Shown: positions 18,777-27,679 of the stretch, in pieces
Numbering within the stretch: position 1 is the first letter of the stretch
Layout of the letters: the number at the start of each line of letters is the position of its first letter
NCBI GenBank assembly: GCA_013377095.1
Contig: JACAAY010000029.1
Coordinates: forward strand, 1-50,745
Length of the DNA: 50,745 nucleotides
Reading direction: 5' to 3'
Origin: Desulfuromonadales bacterium
GTDB lineage: Bacteria > Desulfobacterota > Desulfuromonadia > Geobacterales > Pseudopelobacteraceae
Position numbers and translations under genes: made by a program
Notes under the pieces: model-generated
Seen by the model: only the letters and a program-made list of their open reading frames with translations
Database searches by the model: none
Told to the model about the DNA's origin: nothing

Positions 18777-18867
18777 GGAACCACCTTTAGGGATGTGCCG
18801 AATATTTTTTTCTGATAGTATCACGATGGCATTTGTTTCGGAATACCTATTTATGGAGTAAACAAAA

Positions 18868-19545
18868 ATGCAACCAAAAGCAGTAGTTCTTTATAGTGGC
18901 GGTTTGGATTCCACAACCTGTCTGGCAATGGCGCAGGCCGACGGATTTACACCTTTTGCGATCAGTTTTTCCTATGGACAGCGTCACAGCTTTGAACTGG
19001 AGGTGGCCAAGGCCAATGCCCGGCGGTTGGGAGCCGCGGATCATCTGGTGGTGGATTTTGATCTGCGACTGATGGGTGGCAGCGCCTTGACCGCCGACAT
19101 CGATGTGCCCAAGGAAGGGGTGGGTACTGATATTCCGGTAACCTATGTTCCTGCCCGTAATACGATCTTCCTTTCCTTTGCCCTGGGGTGGGCCGAGGTG
19201 CTGGGCTCCTTTGATATTTATATCGGTGTTAATGCCCTGGATTATTCCGGCTATCCTGATTGCCGGCCTGAATACATCGCGGCCTTTGAGACCCTGGCCA
19301 ATCTTGCCACCAAGGCCGGCGTTGAGGGGAGCGGACGTTTTCGCATCCACACTCCATTGATCAACATGACCAAGGCTGGGATAATCACTGCCGGTGTGGG
19401 CCTGGGTGTTGATTACGGATTGACCCACTCATGCTATGACCCAACACCCGAGGGGCTCTCCTGCGGGCATTGCGACTCCTGCCGTCTGAGGCTGAAGGGG
19501 TTTGCCGAGGCCGGGCTTGTTGATCCGCTCCCCTATGCTTCATGA
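18868..19545 (+). CDS. queC: 7-cyano-7-deazaguanine synthase QueC
   Basis: Cytoplasmic ATP-dependent enzyme converting 7-carboxy-7-deazaguanine plus ammonia to preQ0, a queuosine tRNA-modification precursor. The PP-loop YSGGLDSTT sits at residues 9-17. FSYGQRH and VPARNT follow in the expected order. The C-terminal zinc site is intact (Cys 189, 199, 202, 205 in [18 protein letters not shown]). Length, 225 aa, is normal for the family. A GGAG-type ribosome site lies about 10 nt upstream of ATG 18868. No other queuosine gene is in the window. I looked for a preQ1 riboswitch in the 91-bp upstream gap and saw none. Confidence 0.96.
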   Translation: MQPKAVVLYSGGLDSTTCLAMAQADGFTPFAISFSYGQRHSFELEVAKANARRLGAADHLVVDFDLRLMGGSALTADIDVPKEGVGTDIPVTYVPARNTIFLSFALGWAEVLGSFDIYIGVNALDYSGYPDCRPEYIAAFETLANLATKAGVEGSGRFRIHTPLINMTKAGIITAGVGLGVDYGLTHSCYDPTPEGLSCGHCDSCRLRLKGFAEAGLVDPLPYAS

Positions 19546-19579
19546 CAGAAGGTTTGGATGGGTTTTTGAGTACATGGCC

Positions 19580-19608
19580 TTGAATATACCTGGTGGGCGG
19601 CGTACACT
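19580..19608 (+). promoter_or_regulatory. Candidate sigma-70 promoter for the small Cys/His-rich gene
   Basis: TTGAAT (19580-19585), a 17-bp spacer and TACACT (19603-19608) lie about 42 bp before the start codon at 19651. The spacing is ideal and both boxes match the consensus at four positions. This suggests the small gene has its own promoter rather than relying on queC read-through. Confidence 0.45.
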
Positions 19609-19650
19609 AATAGGAGTGTAATCATCACTTGATTCCAAAGGAGAAAGGCC

Positions 19651-19851
19651 ATGAAAGATCAGAAGATTTGTTGTGACGACAAAAGCCACCATCATCACAT
19701 GTGCATTCTCAAGGAAAAAGCAATGACCGCCGAGATTGAGAGGGCATCCAATAATCCGACGGTGGAGTGCGGAATCTGCGGGGCGAAGGCCAACTCCGCC
19801 GATTACGTCTGCACACCGGCAAAAGTCTGGGAAGAGGGCCAGCTTAGCTGA
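19651..19851 (+). CDS. Small Cys/His-rich, probably metal-binding protein (66 aa)
   Basis: A strong ribosome site (AAAGGAGAAAGGCC-ATG), a candidate promoter and a strong terminator on its far side support a real gene. The N-terminus has CCDDKSHHHHMC. The second half has CGICGAKANSADYVC, a pattern of Cys pairs like a zinc ribbon. It has no signal peptide or membrane segment. A metal-binding or zinc-finger-like role is inferred from composition only; I do not recognise a named family. It lies between queC and pta, which gives no functional hint. Confidence 0.75.
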   Translation: MKDQKICCDDKSHHHHMCILKEKAMTAEIERASNNPTVECGICGAKANSADYVCTPAKVWEEGQLS

Positions 19852-19872
19852 AACCTGGATGAACAGAGCAGT

Positions 19873-19916
19873 AAACAGAGAAGGGCGCATCTGCGAGGAT
19901 GCGCCCTTCTCTGTTT
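19873..19916. terminator. Strong bidirectional terminator between convergent genes
   Basis: AAACAGAGAAGGGCGCATC (19873-19891) and its exact complement (19898-19916) form a perfect 19-bp stem with a 6-nt loop. A-rich and T-rich ends flank the stem on both strands. It stands between the small + strand gene ending at 19851 and pta ending at 19934 on the minus strand, so it can end transcription from both sides. Confidence 0.85.
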
Positions 19917-19933
19917 CAGCGTGTGGAAAGGGT

Positions 19934-20938
19934 TTATGCCTGGGCTGCCTGAACAGCGGTTATGGCGGTGACGTTGACGATGTCGTCAACCGAACAGCCG
20001 CGGGAGAGGTCATTGACCGGCTTGGCCAGACCCTGGATAACCGGACCGACGGCCTCGGCGCCTGCAATGCGCTCCACCAACTTGTAGCCGATATTACCGG
20101 CTCCCAGGTCAGGGAAGACCAGGACGTTTGCCTTGCCGGCCACACTGCTGCCGGGAGCTTTTTTCTGCCCGACGCTGGGAAGCAGGGCTGCATCGGCCTG
20201 CAGTTCGCCGTCGATCTGGAGGTCGGGGCAGAGCTTCTTAGCAATCTCCAGAGCCTTAGTGACCTTATCAACGTTGGCATGGTTAGCGCTGCCCTTGGTT
20301 GAGAAGGAAAGCAGTGCTACTCTGGGTTCAACGTCCAGAAACGCTCTGCAGTTGCCGGCGGTGGCCACGGCAATTTCCGCCAGGGCCTGGGCATCGGGGT
20401 CGGGGTTGACGGCGCAGTCGGCGAACAGCACAATGCCATTCTCACCGAAACTAGGGGTTTTTGTGATCATCAGAAAGAAGGAAGAAACGGTTTTAATGCC
20501 CTTGGCGGGGCCAACGGTCTGGAAAGCGGCCTTAAGCACGTTACCGGTGGTTCCGGTGGCTCCGGCAACTTCGCCACCTGCATCGCCATTACGCACCATC
20601 ATGCCGGCATAATAGAGATAGTCAGGCGCGGTCAGCAGTTTGCGCGCTTCTTCAGCTGTCAAGCCCTTGCTCTTGCGCAGTTCCACCAGGTCAGCCACAT
20701 ACTGGTCCAGTTTGGGTGAGGTGGCCGGGTCGAGCAGCTCAACGCCTGCCAGATTGATGCCCTTTGCCTGTGCATCGGCTTGAATCTTGGCCGGGTCTCC
20801 CAGGACAACCAGTTTTGCCAGTCCCTCTTTTACGATTTTCTCAGCCGCGAACAGGGTGCGCTCATCGTAGCTCTCCGGAAGAACGACGGTTTGCAGACTT
20901 TTTTTGGCTTTTTCCTTGATCTGGTCAACAAGATGCAT
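19934..20938 (-). CDS. pta: Phosphate acetyltransferase
   Basis: Converts acetyl-CoA and phosphate to acetyl phosphate and CoA, the first half of acetate production or, in reverse, acetate activation. The 334-aa protein is the short PTA_PTB form without the N-terminal regulatory region. Visible family segments include [39 protein letters not shown] and [19 protein letters not shown]. The start at 20938 is supported by GGAGG about 7 nt upstream. No ackA is adjacent, although the two are often neighbours in other genera. The gene stands alone between a terminator and a 171-bp gap before trpF. I see no special regulatory site in that gap. Confidence 0.95.
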   Translation of the reverse strand: MHLVDQIKEKAKKSLQTVVLPESYDERTLFAAEKIVKEGLAKLVVLGDPAKIQADAQAKGINLAGVELLDPATSPKLDQYVADLVELRKSKGLTAEEARKLLTAPDYLYYAGMMVRNGDAGGEVAGATGTTGNVLKAAFQTVGPAKGIKTVSSFFLMITKTPSFGENGIVLFADCAVNPDPDAQALAEIAVATAGNCRAFLDVEPRVALLSFSTKGSANHANVDKVTKALEIAKKLCPDLQIDGELQADAALLPSVGQKKAPGSSVAGKANVLVFPDLGAGNIGYKLVERIAGAEAVGPVIQGLAKPVNDLSRGCSVDDIVNVTAITAVQAAQA

Positions 20939-21109
20939 AAGTAACCTCCACGTGGATTGAGTGAAAAAACGGTCAAAATAAAAACGTCAAACTATACAAC
21001 GCCGGGCAAAAAAAACCAACCTTGAAAACGATTACGAGTTGACTTCTGGGCAGGCTAGAGAATTTCCGGGACACGACTTCGTCAAAATGGCTTCCCTTGT
21101 CGGGCAGCT

Positions 21110-21727
21110 TCAAAATGGTGTCGTTTTCGCCGTTCTAATAAATTCTCTGATTTTATCGGCGTCCTTGATTCCGGGTCGGGATTCCACGCCACTGGACACA
21201 TCCACTGCATAAGGGCGTACCTGTGAGATGGCAGCGGCAATGTTGGCGGTTGTTAAGCCACCGGCCAGGACGATCCTGTGACTCTCTGCGACCTGTGCCG
21301 CGATATCCCAGTTAAAGGTTTGTCCGGTTCCACCCCGGGCGTTCGGTGACCAGGCATCCAGCAGGAACATGGCGTCTGGGTAGCCTGCCATCGGTTCCAG
21401 GCTGGTTTCGTCCCTGACGCGCAACGCCTTGAGTACGCGTCGTTTGACTCCGGCGCAGTAATCCGGGCTCTCCTCGCCGTGAAGCTGAATAATGTCCAGA
21501 CCGCAGGCATCGGCGATGTCATTGACGGCAGTCAGCGCTTCATTTACGAACAGGCCGACGGTCTGGATAAAGGGGGGCAGCTGGCGGATGATGTCGCGGG
21601 CCTGTTCGGGGGAAACAGAGCGGGGGGATGGATCGTAAAAGACAAAACCGAGGGCATCGGCGCCGGAACTTACTGCCAGTTGGGCATCATCGTGGTTGGT
21701 TATGCCGCAGATTTTTACTTTAACCAT
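21110..21727 (-). CDS. trpF: Phosphoribosylanthranilate isomerase
   Basis: Third step of tryptophan synthesis: isomerises N-(5-phosphoribosyl)anthranilate to CdRP. The 205-aa TIM barrel opens with VKICGITNHDDAQLAVSSGA, which carries the catalytic Cys of the KICG motif. It continues with LGFVFYDPSPRSV, DIIQLHGEE, FLLDA and AVDVSSGVESRPGIKD, holding the catalytic Asp and the phosphate loop. It is the last gene of the minus-strand run from ribH. It follows trpB2 after 70 nt that contain an inverted repeat, so expression could be partly uncoupled from trpB2. Confidence 0.96.
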   Translation of the reverse strand: MVKVKICGITNHDDAQLAVSSGADALGFVFYDPSPRSVSPEQARDIIRQLPPFIQTVGLFVNEALTAVNDIADACGLDIIQLHGEESPDYCAGVKRRVLKALRVRDETSLEPMAGYPDAMFLLDAWSPNARGGTGQTFNWDIAAQVAESHRIVLAGGLTTANIAAAISQVRPYAVDVSSGVESRPGIKDADKIREFIRTAKTTPF

Positions 21728-21752
21728 ATCAGTGGGACCGAGGACTGGGGAC

Positions 21753-21790
21753 CAGGGATCGGAAAAGAATGAACCGGTCCCCGATCCCTG
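21753..21790. repeat. 10-bp inverted repeat in the trpB2-trpF gap
   Basis: CAGGGATCGG (21753-21762) and CCGATCCCTG (21781-21790) are exact complements with an 18-nt loop. The sequence around them (GGGGACC, AGGGATC, GGTCCCC) looks built from heptamer units. It may be an intergenic heptad repeat of the kind also seen inside cbiD in this window, or an intra-operon processing or attenuation hairpin. There is no T-tract. Confidence 0.55.
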
Positions 21791-21797
21791 ATCCAGG

Positions 21798-23153
21798 TTA
21801 CAGAGTTATTTTCGGCAGACGTTCCAGTGATTGCTGCACCAGCTCACTCGAGTATTCGTAATCTTCCAGGTTTCCGGAGAGATAGGCGTCATAGGCGCCC
21901 ATGTCCAGCTGGCCGTGACCGGACAGCCCGAACAGGATCGTGCGTTCCTTGCCCTCTTCCTTGGCCAGTACCGCCTCGTCAATGGCCGCCCGAACCGCGT
22001 GGGATGATTCCGGTGCGGGAACGATGCCCTCGCAACGGGAGAAGAGCAGGGCGCCTTCGAAACAGGAATTTTGCTTGTAGGACTTGGCCTCGATCTGGCC
22101 GGCATGGTACAGCTGGGAGACCAGCGGCGATTCTCCGTGATAGCGCAGACCGCCGGCGTGGATGCCGGGGGGCATGAAGTCATGACCCAGGGTATACATC
22201 ATGGAAATCGGCGCCATCTTGGCCGTATCGCCGTAGTCAAAGGCGTAGACCCCCTTGGTCAGGGTCGGGCAGGAGGCCGGTTCCACCGCCAGGCAGCGCA
22301 CCTGCTTGCCGTTGGCGCGATCGGAGATAAAGGGGAAGGCCAGGCCGGCGAAGTTTGAACCGCCGCCGCAGCAGGCGATGACCACGTCGGGGTAGTCTCC
22401 GGCGATCTTGAGCTGCTCCTTGGCTTCCTGGCCGATCACGGTCTGGTGCAGACAGACATGGTTGAGCACGCTCCCCAGGGCATAGTTGGTGTCGGCATGG
22501 GTGGCGGCGTCCTCCACCGCTTCGGATATGGCGATACCCAGGCTGCCGTTGCAATCCGGGTCATGGGCCAGGATCGAGCGCCCGGCATTGGTAAATTCCG
22601 AGGGGGAAGGGATGACCGTGGCTCCCCACAGTTGCATCATGCTCTTGCGGTACGGTTTCTGTGTGCAGGAAATCTTGACCATGTAGACGGTGCATTCCAG
22701 GCCGAACATTGAGCAGGCCAGGGCTAGGGAACTACCCCACTGTCCGGCACCGGTTTCCGTTGCCAGGCGGCGGATACCGGCCTGCTTGTTGTAGTAGGCC
22801 TGGGGTATGGCCGAGTTTGGCTTGTGTGATCCGGCCGGGGAAACCCCTTCATACTTGTAGTAGATCTTGGCCGGGGTACCCAGTGCCTTTTCCAGGCGAT
22901 GGGCGCGGTGCAGAGGTGATGGCCGCCATAATTTGTAGATTTCGCGGACCTCATCGGGGATGTCAATCCAGCGTTGCTGGGACATCTCCTGCTCGATCAG
23001 GGACATGGGGAAAATTGCCAGCATGTCTTCCGCAGCTATCGGTTTGAGGGTCTGGGGGTTGATGACCGGAAACAGGGGGCCGGGCATGTCGGGGATGATG
23101 TTGTACCACTGGCGTGGAATCTGGTCTTCGCTGAGTATGATTTTGGTGTTCAC
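21798..23153 (-). CDS. trpB: Tryptophan synthase beta chain, TrpB2 type
   Basis: PLP enzyme joining indole and serine to give tryptophan. At 451 aa it is the long TrpB2 form rather than the ~400-aa TrpB1 that partners TrpA. PLP-lysine context is [15 protein letters not shown]. The TrpB2 hallmark [10 protein letters not shown] has Trp where TrpB1 has His. The phosphate-binding run [15 protein letters not shown] is intact. TrpB2 proteins usually act without TrpA, as free-indole salvage enzymes, and none is nearby. It sits 26 nt after hom and 70 nt before trpF on the same strand. Neighbouring trpF supports a tryptophan role, whereas neighbouring hom leaves open another serine- or threonine-related activity. 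Confidence 0.9.
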   Translation of the reverse strand: MNTKIILSEDQIPRQWYNIIPDMPGPLFPVINPQTLKPIAAEDMLAIFPMSLIEQEMSQQRWIDIPDEVREIYKLWRPSPLHRAHRLEKALGTPAKIYYKYEGVSPAGSHKPNSAIPQAYYNKQAGIRRLATETGAGQWGSSLALACSMFGLECTVYMVKISCTQKPYRKSMMQLWGATVIPSPSEFTNAGRSILAHDPDCNGSLGIAISEAVEDAATHADTNYALGSVLNHVCLHQTVIGQEAKEQLKIAGDYPDVVIACCGGGSNFAGLAFPFISDRANGKQVRCLAVEPASCPTLTKGVYAFDYGDTAKMAPISMMYTLGHDFMPPGIHAGGLRYHGESPLVSQLYHAGQIEAKSYKQNSCFEGALLFSRCEGIVPAPESSHAVRAAIDEAVLAKEEGKERTILFGLSGHGQLDMGAYDAYLSGNLEDYEYSSELVQQSLERLPKITL

Positions 23154-23179
23154 GGACGGGCTCCCAATAAAAAGTCAGA

Positions 23180-24496
23180 TTATTCCAGGTTGTCTTCAAT
23201 CCTGATAAAGCTGGTTTTTTCACAGATAAAATCGAGCTGGTCGATCTCCGTCAAGGCTGCCTGTATGGAGCCTTCGACCGCTTCGTGGGTCATGATTACG
23301 ATCGGCACCGGAGAATTGTCATCGGCGTCATGGGCGGTTTGAACCATGGATTCGATGCTGATGCCGTGGTTGCCCAGAGCGCTGGCAATGGTACCCAGAA
23401 CGCCCGGCAGGTCTCTGGCGCTGAAGCGCAGCATGTATTTGCTGACGATATCCGCCATGGGTTTCACCGGCAGATTCAATACCTTTCCATCCAGGAGACC
23501 CAGGGGCGCAACGGTGCGGCCGGCTCCGGCAACCATGCCGCGGGCAAGGCCGATCAGGTCGCCCACGATGGCGCTGGCGGTCGGGTCTTGGCCGGCACCA
23601 CGCCCGTAGAACATCACCGCACCGACAAAGTCTCCGGTCAGGCGGATGGCGTTGAAAACACCGTTTACATCGGCCATGGGGTTGTGCAGTGGAATCATGG
23701 TGGGGTGGACGCGCGCTTCAACCTGACCGTCAATCAGTTTTCCGATAGCCAGCAGTTTGATGCGGTAGCCAAAATCACGGGCAAACTTGACATCCAGGCC
23801 GCTGATGCGGGAGATACCCTCGGTGTGGATAGCGTTAAAGTCAATGCGGGTTCCAAAACAGAGCGTTACCAGTATGGCCAGCTTGTGGGCGGTGTCGACC
23901 CCTTCGATATCAAAGGTCGGATCCGGTTCGGCGTAGCCCAGTTCCTGGGCTGCCTTGAGCACATCGCTAAAGTCGGCCCCCTCCTGGGTCATGCGGGTCA
24001 GGATGTAGTTGCAGGTGCCATTCATGATGCCGAAGACGCTGCCGAAGTTGTTGGCGGCCATGTTGCCCTTGATGGCGCTCAGCACCGGAATGCCGCCGCC
24101 AACCGCAGCCTCAAACTGGACCTCCACGTTCATTCGGGCCGCAGCCGCGTAGATGTCTTCACCATGCAGCGCCAGCAGCGCCTTGTTGGCGGTGACGATA
24201 TGTTTTCCCTTTTCAATGGCCTTGAGCACGAAGCTCTTGGCCGGTTCATACCCGCCGACCAGTTCAATGACCACCGAGATCTCCGGATCATCGAAGATGT
24301 CGTTGACATCGGTGGTCAGGACGCCCGGGTCAACCACCACGCCGCGATCCTTGACAATATCACGGTCGGCGATCCGTTTCAGGATGATGCCCGCTCCGAC
24401 CTTGCCGCGAATCAGCTCAGCATTTTCCCGGAGCAGTTTGACCACTCCCGCGCCAATATTTCCGAAACCAATCAAGCCAACCTTAATGTCATTCAT
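23180..24496 (-). CDS. hom: Homoserine dehydrogenase
   Basis: NAD(P)-dependent reduction of aspartate semialdehyde to homoserine, the branch point to threonine and methionine. The 438-aa protein has an N-terminal Rossmann motif GLIGFGNIGAGVV (residues 7-19), VTANKALLA, the catalytic region GGGIPVLSAIKG and ELGYAEPDPTFDIEGVD. It ends in an ACT domain (SARDLPGVLGTIASAL, residues about 355-430) for amino-acid feedback. It is 28 nt downstream of nusB and 26 nt upstream of trpB2, in a packed minus-strand operon. Confidence 0.96.
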   Translation of the reverse strand: MNDIKVGLIGFGNIGAGVVKLLRENAELIRGKVGAGIILKRIADRDIVKDRGVVVDPGVLTTDVNDIFDDPEISVVIELVGGYEPAKSFVLKAIEKGKHIVTANKALLALHGEDIYAAAARMNVEVQFEAAVGGGIPVLSAIKGNMAANNFGSVFGIMNGTCNYILTRMTQEGADFSDVLKAAQELGYAEPDPTFDIEGVDTAHKLAILVTLCFGTRIDFNAIHTEGISRISGLDVKFARDFGYRIKLLAIGKLIDGQVEARVHPTMIPLHNPMADVNGVFNAIRLTGDFVGAVMFYGRGAGQDPTASAIVGDLIGLARGMVAGAGRTVAPLGLLDGKVLNLPVKPMADIVSKYMLRFSARDLPGVLGTIASALGNHGISIESMVQTAHDADDNSPVPIVIMTHEAVEGSIQAALTEIDQLDFICEKTSFIRIEDNLE

Positions 24497-24523
24497 GGAA
24501 CGCCTCGTTGTGAAAACAGGAAA

Positions 24524-24964
24524 TTATGATTCTTGTTCTTCGTCAGCCACATCGGTCTTCGGGCAGGCCGGAACCTCGTCGAGGATGCCGTTGACAAAGG
24601 CAGGTGAGTCCTTGTCGCCGAATCTTCGGGCGATCTCGATCGCCTCGTTGATGCTGACTTTTTTGGGGATATCAGAGCGAAACATCAGTTCGTAGGTGGC
24701 CAGGCGCATGATGTTCAGGTCCACCCGCGGCATCCTGCTCAGCGCCCAGTTCTTGGAACGGGCCTTGATGGCCTCGTCGATGACCTGGCGTTCGGAATGG
24801 ACGCCCCGCACAAGCCCTTCGGCAAACTGGCGCACCCGGTCCGAAAGCGACGGTTGCTCCTCACGGAACAGCTGGAGAACATCCAGCAGGCTCTCGGACG
24901 GATTCGAGTCCAATGCGTAGAGGATCTGCAGCGCCAATTCGCGCGATTCGCGACGTAAACCCAT
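24524..24964 (-). CDS. nusB: Transcription antitermination factor NusB
   Basis: Binds boxA RNA with NusE (S10) in rRNA antitermination. The 146-aa, all-helical protein shows [16 protein letters not shown] at the N-terminus and [20 protein letters not shown], then [14 protein letters not shown] and FVNGILDE, the usual NusB landmarks. Its start codon overlaps the ribH stop in TGATG, implying translational coupling. ribH-nusB is a widely conserved gene pair. Confidence 0.96.
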   Translation of the reverse strand: MGLRRESRELALQILYALDSNPSESLLDVLQLFREEQPSLSDRVRQFAEGLVRGVHSERQVIDEAIKARSKNWALSRMPRVDLNIMRLATYELMFRSDIPKKVSINEAIEIARRFGDKDSPAFVNGILDEVPACPKTDVADEEQES

Positions 24965-25431
24965 CAGTTGAGCGCCTTCAGCAGGTTGACGGTCTCAATC
25001 ACGGTAACTGCGGCCTCGAAGCCCTTGTTTCCGGCCTTGGTGCCGGCGCGCTCAACGGCCTGCTCGATGGAATCGGTGGTCAGCACACCAAAGGCAACCG
25101 GGATGCCGCTTTCCAGGGAAACCGCTGCCACGCCCTTGGTTACCTCGGATGAGACATAGTCGAAATGGGGAGTTGAACCACGAATGACGGCGCCCAGGGC
25201 AATGATACCGTCATATGCGCCGCTGCTGGCCATTTTTTTTGCGGCAAGGGGGATTTCGAACGCACCCGGAACACGGGCAACATGAATGTCCTGTTCATCG
25301 GCGCCATGTCTGACCAGCGCATCAACAGCGCCCTCCAGCAGACGTTCGGAAATGAAACTGTTGAAACGGCTGACGATAATGCCGATTTTCTGGCCCTTGG
25401 CATCAAGTTTTCCTTCAAAATAGCGCGGCAT
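24964..25431 (-). CDS. ribH: 6,7-dimethyl-8-ribityllumazine synthase
   Basis: Penultimate step of riboflavin synthesis, forming 60-mer or smaller shells in the cytoplasm. The 155-aa protein shows [48 protein letters not shown] (with the catalytic His) and [24 protein letters not shown]. These are all in family order and at normal length. A GAGG-type ribosome site precedes the start at 25431. It leads the ribH-nusB-hom-trpB2-trpF run. No other rib gene and no FMN riboswitch is visible upstream. Confidence 0.97.
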   Translation of the reverse strand: MPRYFEGKLDAKGQKIGIIVSRFNSFISERLLEGAVDALVRHGADEQDIHVARVPGAFEIPLAAKKMASSGAYDGIIALGAVIRGSTPHFDYVSSEVTKGVAAVSLESGIPVAFGVLTTDSIEQAVERAGTKAGNKGFEAAVTVIETVNLLKALN

Positions 25432-25552
25432 GGATAACCTCCCTTACATAAAACCTAAAGAGCCCGAATACTAGCATATCTTTCCGACGATGGGATAGAA
25501 AAAACAACCTGATCGCTGCTTCCAGAAAAGGAAAAACGGGGTAATGGAAGGG

Positions 25553-26722
25553 TTATCCGTTGATTTTGAGAGGAAATGAATGGAAGACGATCCGGCCGGA
25601 ATAGTCGGCCACCATGAAGACCGGTTCTATCCCGGAAACATGGTTCTGGACGGCCAGAAAGGCCTGCTGGGCGACAAGGCGCATGAGCGCGGGATCAAAG
25701 CCGGTCAGCAGGGCAATTTCGCGTGCGGTATTGGCCGCGGCAATGGCGTCCAGCAGAACGGACGGGAAGGCTGCTGCCGCTGCCCAGTCCCGGAAACGGA
25801 CCAGATCCATTTCCGAGGCGGCGGCGTGGGTATTTTCATAGCCGCAGGCAATCTTGACCAGTTTGGCAAACTGGCAGGCGATGACCGGACGCATGTAGCC
25901 GCGCTGCCGGGCGGAGCGCAGGGCATGGGCAACATGGTCACCCATCATGACATAGGCCTCTTCCGGGAACGGTTCGTGGTTCGTGGTTTGTGGTTCATGG
26001 TTCATGGTTTTAACATCGAACATTGAACCTTGAACCTCGAACCACTTCTGTGCCGCCAGTTCGCTGGTGCGGCCGGTGGAAAAAACGACATTTTTGCAAC
26101 CACAGGCGCGGGCCACATCCAGGGCTGTGTCGATGGTGTCGGTCCAGGCCTTGGCCGAGATAGGTCGAACAATGCCGGTTGTGCCGAGGATTGAGAGCCC
26201 CCCCAGGATTCCCAGGCGGGCATTGAGGGTTTTTTGGGCGCGTTCTTCACCGTCCGGGATGGAAATTTCCACCAGAAGCGGTCTTGTGGAAATGACGCCA
26301 TCCACGGCTTCCCGGATCATCCGGCGGGGAACGGGATTGATGGCCCATTCACCCGGTGCAACCGCCAGCCCCGGTTTGGTTGCTTTTCCGATACCGGTGC
26401 CCCCTGAAATGACCACCCCGTTCTCCTCCTTACCAAAGGAGGGGAGGGTGAACTGTGAGGTGACCAGGGCGTGCACTTCGGCACCATTGGTAATGTCAGG
26501 GTCATCACCGGCATCCTTGATGATGAAACAGGAGGCACTGGTTTCCGAAAAGCTCTGGCCTTCCAGCCTGAAAGTTGCGGATACTCCGGCGGGGAGCTGG
26601 ATGCTGACGTCAGCAACGATGCACTGGTCCCGCAGCATCAATGCGGCGCCCCTGGAAGCGGCAGCGGCGCAGGCGCCGGTGGTATAGCCGGCCCTCAACG
26701 GTGTGGAGGATTGTTTTTTCAT
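25553..26722 (-). CDS. cbiD: Cobalt-precorrin-5B C1-methyltransferase with in-frame repeat insertion
   Basis: Anaerobic cobalamin pathway enzyme adding the C-1 methyl group. Typical features are LRAGYTTGACAAAASRGAA at the N-terminus, GGTGIGKATKPGLAV, ILGTTGIVRPISAKAW and MGDHVAHALRSARQRG. Length is 389 aa, slightly above the family norm. The excess is explained by about 24 residues (FEVQGSMFDVKT, then MNHEPQTTNHEP) inserted between AAQKW and FPEEAYVMMGDH, encoded by a block of heptad repeats. The frame stays open, so the enzyme may still work if the loop is tolerated. It is separated from cbiC by two inverted-repeat elements although both genes face the same way. Confidence 0.93.
   Translation of the reverse strand: MKKQSSTPLRAGYTTGACAAAASRGAALMLRDQCIVADVSIQLPAGVSATFRLEGQSFSETSASCFIIKDAGDDPDITNGAEVHALVTSQFTLPSFGKEENGVVISGGTGIGKATKPGLAVAPGEWAINPVPRRMIREAVDGVISTRPLLVEISIPDGEERAQKTLNARLGILGGLSILGTTGIVRPISAKAWTDTIDTALDVARACGCKNVVFSTGRTSELAAQKWFEVQGSMFDVKTMNHEPQTTNHEPFPEEAYVMMGDHVAHALRSARQRGYMRPVIACQFAKLVKIACGYENTHAAASEMDLVRFRDWAAAAAFPSVLLDAIAAANTAREIALLTGFDPALMRLVAQQAFLAVQNHVSGIEPVFMVADYSGRIVFHSFPLKING
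25971..26042. repeat. Heptad-repeat block (72 bp) inside cbiD
   Basis: On the + strand the block runs GGTTCGT, GGTTCGT, GGTTTGT, GGTTCAT, GGTTCAT, then changes orientation to give TTGAACC, TTGAACC, TCGAACC-type units. The whole is a loose palindrome of heptamers. Its length is 72 bp, a multiple of three, and it adds 24 codons to cbiD without a stop. Such heptamer arrays normally occur between genes. Confidence 0.8.
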
Positions 26723-26760
26723 AGGGTGGGTGAACCTTCGAAATTAATGAGGAAAAACCG

Positions 26761-26887
26761 TACTCACACGAAGGCACAAAGGCACGAAGAAAGCTGGTAA
26801 ACATGAAAACCAAAATCTCTGGTTTTTTTACTTATCCCCTCTGATTGTGCCTTTAACCTTTGTGATCTTCGTGTCTTCGTGTGAGTA
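26761..26887. repeat. MITE-like inverted-repeat element, copy 1
   Basis: The ends TACTCACACGAAG (26761-26773) and CTTCGTGTGAGTA (26875-26887) are perfect 13-bp inverted repeats. The interior has GGCACAAAGGCACGAAGAA near the left end and CCCTCTGATT near the middle. At 127 bp it carries no ORF. It lies in the 321-bp gap between cbiD and cbiC. The motif family (CACGAAG...CTTCGTG) is a type I recall from intergenic regions of Geobacter-like genomes. Confidence 0.75.
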
Positions 26888-26910
26888 AAATGTTTAAAAC
26901 CCAAACCGAT

Positions 26911-27026
26911 CTCACACGAAGCCACGAAGAAAACCGGAAAATTGAAACATAAATCTGTGGGTTTTATGATCTAGCCCTCTGATTTTGATTTTATCCTTCG
27001 TGTTTTTCGTGCCTCAGAGTGAGTAC
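26911..27026. repeat. MITE-like inverted-repeat element, copy 2
   Basis: It begins CTCACACGAAGCCACGAAGA (26911-26930) and ends near CTTCGTGTTTTTCGTGCC then AGAGTGAGTA (to 27026). Arms are inverted but diverged, with a few mismatches. Internal landmarks (CCCTCTGATT, then TTTTATCCTTCGTG) match copy 1 in the same order and orientation, so this is a second tandem copy separated by about 23 bp. Copy 2 is more degenerate than copy 1. Confidence 0.7.
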
Positions 27027-27043
27027 TAAGCCGTCTCTGGCGG

Positions 27044-27679
27044 TCAGCGGTTTGCTGCCAGGATCGCCAGGGCGTTGATCACTGCCGCGGCGACGTTGGA
27101 GCCTCCCTTGCGTCCCATGTTGGTGATGAAGGGGACCGGATGTTTTGTTGCCGCCAGGGCGATCTTGCTCTCTTCCGCACCCACAAAGCCGACCGGCAGT
27201 CCGATGATCAGGGCCGGGTTTGCCTGTCCCTCGTCGATCAGCCGCAACAGTTCGAACAGCGCCGTTGGGGCGTTGCCGATGACAAAGATGCGGTTGTCCG
27301 GAACGGTCAGTGTTTTGCGCATGGCAGCAATGGAACGGGTGATACCATCGCGTTTGGCCAACTCAGCTACGTCGGGATCCGCCACATGACAGACAACCCG
27401 ATTTCCGAAAGGGGTGAGCCGGACCTTGCTGATGCCTGACAGCGCCATGTTGGTGTCTGTGGCGATGCCGCAGCCACTCTTGATTGCTGCCATGGCCTGT
27501 TCGACCGCGCCCTCGGAAAAAACCATGCTGCGGGCGTATTCAAAGTCCGCGCTGGTGTGGATCGCCCGGCGTACAACCTGCCATTCGGCGTCATGCCAGC
27601 CATGCTCGCCCGCCTCGGCATCGATGATACGGAAGGATTCGGTTTCGATCTCTTCCGGTTTCATTGCCAGTGAGTCCAT
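27044..27679 (-). CDS. cbiC: Cobalt-precorrin-8 (precorrin-8X) methylmutase
   Basis: Moves the C-11 methyl to C-12 to give cobyrinate. Family landmarks are the catalytic-His segment AIHTSADFEYARSM, AIKSGCGIATDTNMALSGI, VIGNAPTALFELLRLI and IIGLPVGFVGAEESK. I choose ATG 27679 as the start because it overlaps the cbiX stop in TGATG, typical translational coupling; a GTG at 27688 is the other option. Length from there is 211 aa, normal for the family. The gene downstream on the same strand, cbiD, lies beyond two repeat elements. Confidence 0.95.
   Translation of the reverse strand: MDSLAMKPEEIETESFRIIDAEAGEHGWHDAEWQVVRRAIHTSADFEYARSMVFSEGAVEQAMAAIKSGCGIATDTNMALSGISKVRLTPFGNRVVCHVADPDVAELAKRDGITRSIAAMRKTLTVPDNRIFVIGNAPTALFELLRLIDEGQANPALIIGLPVGFVGAEESKIALAATKHPVPFITNMGRKGGSNVAAAVINALAILAANR

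Noticed and set aside
18777..18867. Possible preQ1 riboswitch upstream of queC
   Set aside because: No aptamer-like hairpin followed by an A-rich tail and ribosome-site pairing could be found in the 91-bp gap.
23285..24529. A 414-codon + strand frame opposite hom
   Set aside because: The composition (His/Gly/Gln-rich, no motifs) is that of a shadow frame; hom is well supported.
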